From the NCBI RefSeq assembly GCF_900639865.1, contig NZ_CAAAHX010000017.1:1-34114 (forward strand): 34,114 nucleotides of DNA, read 5' to 3'. Of this stretch, positions 24,801-32,897 are shown piece after piece; position 1 is the first letter of the stretch; the number at the start of each line of letters is the position of its first letter. The notes beneath the pieces are model-generated. The model was given only the letters and a program-made list of their open reading frames with translations, was not told where the DNA came from and made no database searches. This DNA is from Legionella gresilensis (GTDB lineage: Bacteria; Pseudomonadota; Gammaproteobacteria; Legionellales; Legionellaceae). The translations under genes were made by a program, and so were the position numbers.

Positions 24801-25542
24801 GTTTACGCTCCGAGGTTGTAATAGGTGTAAGCTCGTCCTTCCAGCATTGTTGAGCGAGCCAGTTAGCAGGATATTTCCAAGGTGGAACCCATTGGCCAGC
24901 TAGTTGTAACTCATCATGGTTTTTGACCTGTGCATGAAGTGCTGTAAGTATTTCGCTTAAGAGGGTGTCATCGGGGTTAATCTTTTGAAACTCTTCTTGA
25001 GCTTTGTCTTTAGATTTTTTATGTGGATAATTTGACCAAAATTTTTCGAATTTTTGTAAAAGATATAAATAATTATTATCTTTATGAGGTGTGACGGCTT
25101 TTTGCAATTTACCCATGCTGGCTTTTAAAAGTACTGCTGATTCTACACCCGTATTTTCAAGGCATTTGTTAGTATTTAAGGTGATGGTTTGGGCTGACGG
25201 CTTTGTGACGGCTTTTTTTTGAGCAAAATAATCTAACGAAGCTAATAAGCATTTTAAAATTAATTTTTCATTTGTTGATTGCAGCCGAATTAAACCAGCC
25301 CGTTCAAGGCCAGCAAGTGCACGTCTAACTTGTGCGCGAGAATAAGTTACACTCTTTATTCCTTGATGGGACTCAACAAAAAGTTGTTCAGCGATAGATT
25401 GATGGCTAATACCCCGATCAAGTCCAACAACGCCTGTCTTTATATTCATGTATGGCTTAATGCCTCTTAAGTAAGCAAGCTGCTGTACATGTGATAATTC
25501 ATACAGTGCTGCTAATTCTTCTCCATTGATCATGAAGTACAT
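24658..25542 (-). CDS. lvrA: LvrA, winged-helix protein with phage replication-protein-O-like tail
   Basis: 294 residues. N-terminal MINGEELAALYELSHVQQLAY, YLRGIKPYMNIKTG and SHQSIAEQLFVE are typical of Legionella LvrA. A winged-helix part contains TYSRAQVRRALAGLERAGLI (about 80-100). The C-terminal half has EKFWSNYPHKKSKDKAQEEF and PPWKYPANWLAQQCWKDE, the pattern common in phage replication initiators (FW-x-x-YP-x-K, then P-x-x-WL-x-x-x-x-W-x-D). This implies DNA binding and possibly replication initiation of the excised element. It is divergent from the repressor gene; start ATG 25542 or 25533. Confidence 0.82.
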   Translation of the reverse strand: MYFMINGEELAALYELSHVQQLAYLRGIKPYMNIKTGVVGLDRGISHQSIAEQLFVESHQGIKSVTYSRAQVRRALAGLERAGLIRLQSTNEKLILKCLLASLDYFAQKKAVTKPSAQTITLNTNKCLENTGVESAVLLKASMGKLQKAVTPHKDNNYLYLLQKFEKFWSNYPHKKSKDKAQEEFQKINPDDTLLSEILTALHAQVKNHDELQLAGQWVPPWKYPANWLAQQCWKDELTPITTSERKHAKTTTYSRKKSTSEFFWKECAGADFDFDEDEPRRSNPENVFLLRKN

Positions 25543-25732
25543 TGCATCCTCTTACATTTTGTAGTCCAATTACACATCATTTCGGGTAGAAAGAATGGTG
25601 AAAAACAATTTAATTAACACTAAATGTGTATTAATACTCAATTCGAGTATTTAGGATTAAACATTAACACATATTGAGAAGTAGTCAATATCTGATATGA
25701 TGTTTTTGAACGGTATGGATCGTGAGTAACTT
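25543..25732. promoter_or_regulatory. Divergent control region between lvrA and the S24 repressor
   Basis: AT-rich 190 bp with at least two palindromes: ACAC-TAAAT-GTGT at 25617-25629 and AATACTC-AATTC-GAGTATT at 25633-25651. These are likely operators for the divergently encoded repressor. A further half-site, TTAACACATAT, follows at about 25665-25673. This is the typical lysogeny-type switch layout. Operator identity is inferred from symmetry and position. Confidence 0.55.
25674..25701 (+). promoter_or_regulatory. Promoter of the S24 repressor gene
   Basis: TTGAGA (25674-25679) and TATGAT (25696-25701) with a 16-bp spacer, 31 bp before the repressor ATG at 25733. It lies just right of the palindromes, so it would be open to autoregulation. 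Confidence 0.5.
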
Positions 25733-26413
25733 ATGAGTATTAAAGAGAAAATAGGAAAGCGTATTAAGGATGAACGCCTAGCAAAAGGTTTAACTCGAAA
25801 AGGGTTAGCGGAATTAACGAATGACCTGAATGTTTCGCGTATTAATAACTATGAACGTGGTGAAAGAACGCCAGGTCCGCTAGAAATAAAGCAGCTTGCT
25901 AAAGCCCTAGAAGTATCCGCAGCGTTTTTAATGTGTTTATCAGATGACAAACAAGGCGCCTTGAAAAAATCGCCTGGTTTAGGTGCTTTAATTCCTATCT
26001 TAACTTATCAACAAGCCTGTAACCCAGTTAAGTATATTGATCAAATTAAACAAGATACTTATTCAGAAAAAGTAGATTTAATGTCTATTTCGCCAAAGCT
26101 AAGTGAGCGAATTAGTGAATATGCTTTTGCTATAGAGGTGCAAGATTTAAGTATGATTCCAGAATTTAGGGTAGGGGATATTCTTATTATTGATCCACAA
26201 ATATTACCCAAGCCTGGTGATTTTATTGTGGCTCAGCTCAATGAAGAGAAAGAAATTTTAATTCGTAAATATAAACAGCTTTCTGCTACTAAGATGAATC
26301 CTGAGTTTGAGTTAATTGCATTAAATGAAGACTGGGCAAGAATATCAGTTAGTTCCGAGGTGAGCATAAATATTATTGGAACAGTAATGAGTTTAAATAG
26401 AACAATGAACTAA
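25733..26413 (+). CDS. CI/LexA-like repressor (XRE HTH plus S24 peptidase)
   Basis: 226 residues. An N-terminal helix-turn-helix (about 8-65: RIKDERLAKGLTRKGLAELT, VSRINNYERGERTP) is followed by a S24 peptidase domain with the Ser in DLSMIPEFRVGD (about 141) and the Lys in EILIRKYKQ (about 181). The cleavage-site region reads ILTYQQACNP, aligning with V-Q-A-G of LexA/CI, so the scissile pair is probably Ala-Cys rather than Ala-Gly. It likely represses lvrA and the transfer genes and is relieved by DNA damage through RecA. It matches the regulator often seen next to lvrA in Legionella elements. Confidence 0.85.
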   Translation: MSIKEKIGKRIKDERLAKGLTRKGLAELTNDLNVSRINNYERGERTPGPLEIKQLAKALEVSAAFLMCLSDDKQGALKKSPGLGALIPILTYQQACNPVKYIDQIKQDTYSEKVDLMSISPKLSERISEYAFAIEVQDLSMIPEFRVGDILIIDPQILPKPGDFIVAQLNEEKEILIRKYKQLSATKMNPEFELIALNEDWARISVSSEVSINIIGTVMSLNRTMN

Positions 26414-26476
26414 AAAGTAATTAACTAGAAGATTTAGAGTTAATTTAATTTATTGAAAATCAGTTGAGAAAGTTAC

Positions 26477-26998
26477 ATGACCATCATTTTAGAAACAAAA
26501 AGGTTAGTTTTGAAAACGATGGCACTTAAAGATTTAGATTCTTTATTTGCTCTTCGCTCTGACCCTTTGGTAATGAAATATATAGGTAGTGGAAACTTAC
26601 AAACGAAAGAGCAGGTCAAAGAGCTCATTAACCTTGATCAAAATTATTTTAAAGAATTTGGTTTAGGTTTTTTTAATGTTTTTAATAAAAGTGATGGTGA
26701 TTTTATTGGTCAGGCAGGGTTGTTTCATTTAGGTTTTGATGTTAATCAGCCGGAAATTGAAATAGCTTATCGTTTGTTTCCAGAATATTGGCTCAAGGGT
26801 TATGCGACTGAATTAGCTATTGCTTTAATTAAATGGGGTTTTAGAGAAAAGAAGCTAGATAGAATTATTGCTATGGTTCATCCTGAAAACGAGCAATCAA
26901 GGCGAGTATTAGAAAAATCTGGGATGAGCTATGTTGAAATGATTAGTTTTCGGAATAATCGGCTCCACTGCAAAAACAAACTTCTGAATTATACTTGA
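26477..26998 (+). CDS. GNAT acetyltransferase (RimJ/RimL-like) with tail replaced by an IS
   Basis: 173 codons. ETKRLVLKTMALKDLDSLFAL, LVMKYIGSG, PEIEIAYRLFPEYWLKGYATE and RIIAMVHPENEQSRRVLEKSGM form the GNAT fold; the GYATE segment after W-x-x-G is the acetyl-CoA pyrophosphate loop and NEQSRRVLEKSG is the C-terminal helix. The IS6-type element starts at 26961, so the last 12 residues (about 162-173) come from the IS end. The core fold looks complete, so the enzyme may still work. Substrate unknown; antibiotics, proteins or small amines are possible. Confidence 0.75.
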   Translation: MTIILETKRLVLKTMALKDLDSLFALRSDPLVMKYIGSGNLQTKEQVKELINLDQNYFKEFGLGFFNVFNKSDGDFIGQAGLFHLGFDVNQPEIEIAYRLFPEYWLKGYATELAIALIKWGFREKKLDRIIAMVHPENEQSRRVLEKSGMSYVEMISFRNNRLHCKNKLLNYT

Positions 26999-27774
26999 GC
27001 AACTTACTCATGAGTTTCTTTCCATTAAAAATCCGGAGTTCAAATGGCGTCATTTTGATGGAGAGGTTATTCTGCAATGCGTACGCTGGTACTATAAATA
27101 TGGAATTAGCTATCGAGATTTAGAAGAAATGATGGCAGAGAGAGGCCTGTCCATTGATCATACAACACTCTATCGCTGGGTTCAGCACTATGCCCTGAGC
27201 TAAACAAACGACTAGACTGGTATAAAAAGCGTTATGCAAAGCGGTGGCACCTCGATGAGACCTATATTAAAGTAAAGGTGAATGGAAATACCTGTATCGA
27301 GCGATTGATGAAAGTGGGCACACGATTGATTTTTATCTGTCGCATCGTCGCGATGCTAAAGCGGCGAAAAGGTTTTTGAAAAAATTAATAAAGAGCAATC
27401 CTACCTGTGACGTCAGTATTATCAATACAGATAAGAATCCAGGTTATAATTACGACATAAATGAATTGAAACAGGAAGGAAGTCTCTCTAATCAAGTCAC
27501 CAGCAAATCAAATATCGTAATAACCGCTTAGAAGCTGACCATGGCAAGCTCAAACGCCTGCTTAATCCTACGCTTGGATTTCACTCTATGAAAACCGCTT
27601 ATGCCACTTTTAAAGGGTTTGAAATCATGCGCATGTTTAAAAAAGGACAATTTAATATCTGGATGTATGGTAATCGAAATGAAGTCTCTTTCATCAATGA
27701 ACAGTTCGGAATTTACAGTTGAGATCTACCTAAAATTTAACTTTTCTTAGCTTTGATAATTTTTGCAGCGCGGC
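26961..27774 (+). mobile_element. IS6-family (IS26-like) insertion sequence, decayed transposase
   Basis: 814 bp bounded by imperfect inverted repeats: GGCTCCACTGCAAAA at 26961-26975 and TTTTTGCAGCGCGGCC at 27759-27774, resembling the IS26 end GGCACTGTTGCAAA. The transposase remains recognisable in pieces: FKWRHFDGEVILQCVRWYYK, YGISYRDLEEMMAERGL and HTTLYRWVQHY near the start, LDETYIKVK in the middle, then YRNNRLEADHGKLKRLLNP and MKTAYATFKGFEIMR near the end. Frameshifts (near 27200 and 27280) and internal loss break the frame, so it is inactive. No 8-bp target duplication is visible (GAATAATC left, TATTGAAC right), so a co-integrate or deletion may have followed insertion. Confidence 0.85.
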
Positions 27775-27880
27775 CTATTGAACAACTCTGGAAAATAATA
27801 GCTTGCGGATGTCATTTAACTTAATTACCAGAAAAAGCTATAATTCCTGATAAATCCAGTCCTTCTCAATTTAATAAATC

Positions 27881-28006
27881 CTACAAACAAAGCTGAACAA
27901 ACTGTTTTTTATAATATCCGAGCTGCTTAGCGAACTCTTTAGCCCTTTTTCGAGCTAATAAAATGTCTTTTGTATTTGATATTACACAAATATTATCAAA
28001 ATAAGC
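27881..28006 (-). pseudogene. Scrap of an RsbT-like anti-sigma factor kinase gene
   Basis: A 41-codon stretch reading NICVISNTKDILLARKRAKE, then FAKQLGYYKKQFVQLC before a stop. This matches the N-terminus of RsbT-type ATP-binding proteins (I-x-(S/E)-x-x-D-(I/V)-x-x-A-R-x-x-A-(K/R)-x-(F/L)-A-x-x-x-G-(F/Y)). No start codon is present and the ATP-binding part is missing. It is probably a remnant of a gene lost with the IS6 event. The rest of 27775-28123 shows no gene. Confidence 0.5.
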
Positions 28007-28123
28007 TTAACACTTTAGCACATTTAATTTGAGACATTGATTTGCTTTGACAACGACTAAAAGATAAATAAATTTTATAATCTTGATGATGAAGTTTCAA
28101 AGAAATGATAAATCCACCCGAAA

Positions 28124-28140
28124 TTAATCAATTTGATTAA
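28124..28140. promoter_or_regulatory. Perfect 17-bp palindrome upstream of the LRR gene
   Basis: TTAATCAA-T-TTGATTAA, followed at once by TTTATATACT, which holds a -10-like TATACT. It lies 133 bp before the LRR gene and may be an operator. It does not clearly match the PmrA box of Legionella effectors. Regulator unknown. Confidence 0.35.
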
Positions 28141-28272
28141 TTTATATACTTTTTGAACTAATAATGATAATATAACCCCAAGTGATTAATTATTCACAAG
28201 GTAATTAAAAGCACAATAATGCTAGCAATGAACCTTGGTAATCAGAATTAACCGTAATGAGGAGATATTATA

Positions 28273-29484
28273 ATGCAATTATCACCCAATGGACTTATAT
28301 TAATACGCGTAGACTCAAGTGATATTGCAGTTGATGGCTCTTTTATTATTCCAGAAAGCGTTAATACAATAGGTGATGGCGCCTTTTATAATTGTCTAGC
28401 ATTAAAAAAACTAATTATTTCAGATAAAATAAAACAAATTGGTATCAGTGCTTTTGAAAACTGCAAAAATTTAGAATTTCTTAAAATTTATGCCAGTATT
28501 ACTGAGATTTGTGCGAAAACTTTTGCTCACTGCGAAAAATTACGCATATTAGTTTTGCCTTCAAGTGTTACTAAGATTAGAAGTGAGGCATTTAGGAATT
28601 GTCAGGATTTATGGTGCCTCATCCTCCCGGATGGTCCTCTTTACATTGAATATTCTGCCTTTGCTGAATGTATAAACTTAAGAGCTTTAGTTCTTCCAGC
28701 CAACGCCCCAACTATTCATCGTTATAGCAGCGCTAGATCTAGTATTATTCATACTGAAGGTAATATAGGGCAATATATGTTTGGAGAGTGCCGAAGGTTA
28801 GAAACGCTTATCATTCCTGATGGGACAGAGGAAATTGGTAATGCAGTATTTAATAACTGTGAAAACCTACATACTCTAGTTATCCCGGAAAGCATTAAAG
28901 AAATTAGCATTCATCCGAGATATTGTACTGATGATGGGGTTGAGGGCTGGGATAGTGTACGTAATATTATTATTGTTAGCCAAGATGTAGAGGCCATAGC
29001 ACGTATTACCAGTTTATTTCCACCTACATTACAAACCAAAATAACCAACATCGATGTAAATTTAGGCCAAGAAGCTAGCCGTATTCGCAAGGCACAAATG
29101 GCTAGAGTCCTTAATGCCCCCCAAACTAGTCCCCTTTTTCGCTTCTTTACTAGTGAAAAGCTGGACACGGAAAAACCAAATAAAATCCAAAGAGAGCGAG
29201 AAATGATAAAAATGTACGGGTATTTGTCGCCAGAAATACTAGTCTATATAAATAATTTTTTAGCTGATGAGAATCAATTTGCTCGGAAAGCTAGAATCAT
29301 GATGCATATTATCCCTTTACCAACTAATAAAGCACAATTAGTAGCATATGAAGAGAAAATAACAGCAATCGCTAATTTATGTATAGAAAAAGCTACAATC
29401 GATAAAGCAAATGAGTTAGTTCAGTCGAAACAAGAAGAGGTTGAATCGCATACTCGGTGCTCCTTTGGTTGCCAGCTAATGTAA
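28273..29484 (+). CDS. BspA-type leucine-rich repeat protein with CaaX-like C-terminus (candidate effector)
   Basis: 403 residues, no signal peptide. Residues about 18-225 hold BspA-type (LRR_5) repeats: IPESVNTIGDGAFYNCLALK, LIISDKIKQIGISAFENC, SSVTKIRSEAFRNCQDL and IPDGTEEIGNAVFNNCENL. The C-terminal part (about 265-390) is helical; LSPEILVYINNFL weakly recalls an F-box-like helix. The last residues are CSFGCQLM: the final four, CQLM, fit a eukaryotic CaaX box (Leu at a2, Met favouring farnesylation), with a second Cys six residues earlier. Legionella effectors are known to use host prenylation. GAGGAG nine bases before the ATG sets the start. Effector status is inferred. Confidence 0.75.
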   Translation: MQLSPNGLILIRVDSSDIAVDGSFIIPESVNTIGDGAFYNCLALKKLIISDKIKQIGISAFENCKNLEFLKIYASITEICAKTFAHCEKLRILVLPSSVTKIRSEAFRNCQDLWCLILPDGPLYIEYSAFAECINLRALVLPANAPTIHRYSSARSSIIHTEGNIGQYMFGECRRLETLIIPDGTEEIGNAVFNNCENLHTLVIPESIKEISIHPRYCTDDGVEGWDSVRNIIIVSQDVEAIARITSLFPPTLQTKITNIDVNLGQEASRIRKAQMARVLNAPQTSPLFRFFTSEKLDTEKPNKIQREREMIKMYGYLSPEILVYINNFLADENQFARKARIMMHIIPLPTNKAQLVAYEEKITAIANLCIEKATIDKANELVQSKQEEVESHTRCSFGCQLM

Positions 29485-29548
29485 AAAAAATCGAGCTATA
29501 AGATAACGCCCATAGCCTACACTAATTTGATAATTACTATTTTTAAAC

Positions 29549-30865
29549 TTAATTTTCATATGAGGCATTAGAATCTAAATTATTATCTTGATGATTAAGA
29601 TCATGATCTCTTTTTGAAAAAAAAGTAGGCTTTTGATTGGTTACAAAATAAGTATCTTTTTCTTCATTGACATCTAATTTCCTTTTTTTGTACGTTACTT
29701 CCGCGTTACCTACATATTTTTCTAATTGATAAATTTCAGGTGAGTCAATTTTGGAAGTATATAATACCTCAGTAGTATTATCTTTAATATTAATGCAACA
29801 GGATAAATAAGCATAAACCGAGCTACACAAGCGAATATCTTTTATGGTGATATTATTTTCTGTAATAAGTGGTATATATTCTGATAGATTAGTTGGAAGC
29901 CCGCCTACGAAATAATAACTAATTTCTTTGTTGGGATAATCTTTTTCTATTTCATCCAAACGATCTTGAAAATCATATGGATCATGAGAAAGAAGGATTT
30001 TGTCAAAATTATCTTCCTTAATTATCGCTATGATACAAACACAGGGAAAAAGACCAGCGGTACCACAGTATTGCCCATTTTTTAAAATAAATTCAGACAC
30101 ATTCCCTTGTAACACATTCCTATCACCGCTAATAATAAGATTCTCTCTAAAAGCTATTTTTGAAACTTGAGTTCCCAATTGCTGTTCTCGTTCATGATAC
30201 CATAAAATATATTTTTCTATTCCGGCTCTAAACTGCATAATATCTTGAGAAAAATCTTGCCAATCCCTGTATGTGTTATCTTTATCCTCTTCTACAAAAA
30301 AGACAAAGTCATCCAGTATTTGAACAAAATTTTTCTGTATATTGCTTTCCATGCCAGGATTAAACATTAATTCAATTAGGAAATAATCAGCATCCTCATA
30401 TAAATATGTATTTTCTATTAAAGAATCATTACTTAATTTGTCAACATGATTAGGCAGATTATCTAAGAGAATTTTGAATAGCTGGAATTTGACATACAAA
30501 TCAACGAAGCCATTTACAGGATTATTTTCCAGCTGATTAATTTGCTGTATAAGAATAGCCTTTTTTTCATCGCCATAAATTTTATTAAATCTACTAAAAT
30601 TTAATATTTTAAATGTCCTAATTTTTAAAAGCTCAATTTCTGTGTGTTTTTTTAAAACCTCCGCTTTGATAAGTCCTGGCTTTAGTTTATCAAAATGCTT
30701 AATGATATAATTTAGCATTTCTAAAAAATTTTCATGTTCTTTTGGAGGTTTTTCTTTAGAGAGTATAATATTTTGCTTAAGCCTATTAATAATTTCTGCC
30801 TCATTAACTTGCTCACCAACAATAAACTTTATTTGCTCAATAAGAAATTTTTCATCAAATTCCAT
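29549..30865 (-). CDS. Unknown protein with CheD-like deamidase motif (candidate effector)
   Basis: 438 residues, mostly helical to about 235. Residues about 265-350 read GTAGLFPCVCIIAI, ILLSHDPYD, then ISYYFVGGLP and YIPLITENNITIKDIRLC. This lines up with CheD: the Thr six residues before Cys (T-x-G-L-x-x-C), a His 19 residues after the Cys (17 in CheD), a strand ending GG, and a helix followed by a (G/N)-I-x-(I/L)-x-D-(I/L) strand. These would be the Thr/Cys/His triad shared with CNF-type glutamine deamidases. The tail is polar and Asn/Asp-rich. No signal peptide. There is no clear ribosome binding site. Placed among effector-like genes; role as a host-protein deamidase is a hypothesis. Confidence 0.5.
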   Translation of the reverse strand: MEFDEKFLIEQIKFIVGEQVNEAEIINRLKQNIILSKEKPPKEHENFLEMLNYIIKHFDKLKPGLIKAEVLKKHTEIELLKIRTFKILNFSRFNKIYGDEKKAILIQQINQLENNPVNGFVDLYVKFQLFKILLDNLPNHVDKLSNDSLIENTYLYEDADYFLIELMFNPGMESNIQKNFVQILDDFVFFVEEDKDNTYRDWQDFSQDIMQFRAGIEKYILWYHEREQQLGTQVSKIAFRENLIISGDRNVLQGNVSEFILKNGQYCGTAGLFPCVCIIAIIKEDNFDKILLSHDPYDFQDRLDEIEKDYPNKEISYYFVGGLPTNLSEYIPLITENNITIKDIRLCSSVYAYLSCCINIKDNTTEVLYTSKIDSPEIYQLEKYVGNAEVTYKKRKLDVNEEKDTYFVTNQKPTFFSKRDHDLNHQDNNLDSNASYEN

Positions 30866-31257
30866 TAATTACTTAAACTAAAGGGAATAGCTTAAATATA
30901 GCACACTAGTTTCATTATAAGCTGAAGAAAGTATTTTTAAGGGCCGATTTAACTCCATTTGCTGATAATATTGAGGCCTTATTTTGCAACTCTATATGAC
31001 CTTCATTTTATTCAATTTTTTTTATTAAAATATTTAATTTTAAAAAACGTATATATTTTTTATTTTACTTTCTATAATCAACCCAATACTTTTAAATATG
31101 TCGATGCATTGAAATCCTAGTAAAGCGTAGCTTATTAACCTCTTTTCTCTATGACTAAAACAATATCTAAAGAACATGATTTTTAAACGCAGAAAATAGC
31201 CTTCTAAGCCATTACATTCATTATAGTTGCAGTAATATGATAGCCTTAAAATCCCTA

Positions 31258-32163
31258 TCAAATTGAGGGTGATTTTATATCTTCTTCTGTTGTTTGCGGT
31301 TGCGATTTTTTCATACTAAATTGTGGCCATGAAACAACGCTTGGTAGAGATTTTTTCTCTCGCCAAGCACCAATAGTTTCTGGCATGACTTCCGGATTAG
31401 TATGGGGAATTGCATAGTTATATTTCTCTTTTGTTTCTAGGGTGAAATCGACTGAGTTTAAATGCCTTTGAAAATTAAAACTGGCATAAAGATTTAAAAT
31501 ATCACTCATCAGCTCACCAAATTTTCTAGACCAACACGTACCTGATAAGTGATGATAAATTTTATACTCATAACTTTCTACTGCTGCAGCAATGTGTTGG
31601 CAGAATTCTTGATTTGCGTTTACTGTTAACTTCTCTCTTTCTAAATTATAGTAATCTACTGCTGCCTCTTTTAAGATTTTTTTAAATTTTATCAACTCAT
31701 TTAAACTAAAAAAGATACTATTTTCTTTATCACAATCAAGAGAAATTAAATTAATATCTTCTTCTAAAAGTTGAGTAGCCTTGGTTAACTCTAAATTATT
31801 TATATTTATTCCAGTTTTTGCAAATGAGGGCGAAATAATCGGCGTAGTCCGCAATTCATTAATTAAATCTCTTATTAACAAGTTAGCATGTAATAAAGTA
31901 GTTTTAACTAAACCTGTAAGAGAATCACGCAAAACTTGATGATATTGCTGTCTTATTTTATCTAAATTAAATTCAGTAGTAGGTTCAAATGAAAATGCAT
32001 CAACATCTGTAAGCTTGTTAATAAGAGTAAAACCCTCATCATTGTTGTTGTCAGAATTAAGCTTTACATGCTGTTGAGCTTGCGTCAATTTCTTATTTTT
32101 CTCTTTTGCTTGCGCTACAATCTGTCTCTGAGTCGATTGTAAAGTTTTGTTTGGTGGAGGCAT
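31258..32163 (-). CDS. Unknown helical protein (candidate effector)
   Basis: 301 residues, no signal peptide, no recognised family. A Gln/Lys-rich N-terminus (QRQIVAQAKEKNKKLTQAQQ) is followed by predicted helices (LRDSLTGLVKTTLLHANLLI, LNELIKFKKILKEAAVDYY) and a Ser/Thr/Gln/Glu-rich tail (KKSQPQTTEEDIKSPSI) like the C-terminal secretion signals of Legionella Dot/Icm substrates. GGAAATAAAG upstream of ATG 32163 is the only ribosome binding hint. It lies between two effector-like genes. The 895 bp between 30866 and its start hold only its own frame and a doubtful 73-codon frame. Confidence 0.5.
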   Translation of the reverse strand: MPPPNKTLQSTQRQIVAQAKEKNKKLTQAQQHVKLNSDNNNDEGFTLINKLTDVDAFSFEPTTEFNLDKIRQQYHQVLRDSLTGLVKTTLLHANLLIRDLINELRTTPIISPSFAKTGININNLELTKATQLLEEDINLISLDCDKENSIFFSLNELIKFKKILKEAAVDYYNLEREKLTVNANQEFCQHIAAAVESYEYKIYHHLSGTCWSRKFGELMSDILNLYASFNFQRHLNSVDFTLETKEKYNYAIPHTNPEVMPETIGAWREKKSLPSVVSWPQFSMKKSQPQTTEEDIKSPSI

Positions 32164-32300
32164 GACTTTATTTCCATGTAAATATTATCAGAGTGCTCAT
32201 ATTAAGCATAAAATAAATATTTTTTCATTAGTATTATGCATGCATTGCGCTGATAACATTTTAGCCATTAATCAACATCAAAGAGGCCCTTCATCAAGCC

Positions 32301-32702
32301 TTAACAAACAAGTTTGAAAAGACTAAAACAGTAGAACTGACTACGGGGAATTGGTTGTCCTAAACGATTAATAAAGTCTATTAAATTTTGATCTAGCACC
32401 GCACTATAATTGCTATCACTGGTTAATGCGTCCTAGTTAAAAAACCTAATTTATTCTCGATCTAAGTTAGGCACTAGCAACAAATCCTGTAGTAAATCTG
32501 CAGCAAATAGTGTATTCACTTCTCCTGCCCATTTATGTACAAACATTTTACTAATCTATTCAATCCAGGAATTCTTTAATCAGTGAGCCAGGGAAAAAGA
32601 ATGAGGATTTGCTGCAAATTTTGCAACTGGCATCAGCAAATGCCCCACTTCTAAAAACCTTTGTAACAAATTACAAGGTGTTATTAAACGAGCAATTACC
32701 TT
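32301..32702 (-). pseudogene. Decayed protein-coding gene, unknown
   Basis: Three successive minus-strand fragments in separate frames read as one lost protein: 32702-32580 (VIARLITPCNLLQRFLEVGH, then LMPVAKFAANPHSFSLAH, stop), 32546-32451 (HKWAGEVNTLFAADLLQDLL, stop) and 32432-32301 (LTSDSNYSAVLDQNLIDFIN, then RLGQPIPRSQFY, stop). The strings have protein-like composition and keep order and strand. The family is not recognised. The rest of 32164-32897 shows no other gene. Confidence 0.4.
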
Positions 32703-32897
32703 CTAATAACCTACAGCCTAACTTTTAAGTAAGGTACATATTGAATTTGCGTCTTATTTATCAAGCCCTGTCTTGCAATAATTAGATGTTCCATCTTAAA
32801 TAAGGTTTTTTTGTGAGACACTCAATATTTTTTTAGATTTTAGTAGTAAATTCTAGATTTGTTATTTCTTGCAACAAAGAGGTGCCAAAGCTGAAAA

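Noticed and set aside
28124-28140. PmrA or CpxR regulatory box upstream of the LRR gene.
   Set aside because: The palindrome does not show the tandem TTAA-type direct repeats of PmrA sites or the GTAAA repeats of CpxR sites, so no regulator is assigned.
31040-31261. 73-codon minus-strand frame after the 301-residue gene, TTG start overlapping its stop.
   Set aside because: Cys/Tyr/Phe-rich translation typical of random AT-rich DNA, no ribosome binding site and no recognisable domain. A TTGA overlap alone is weak support.
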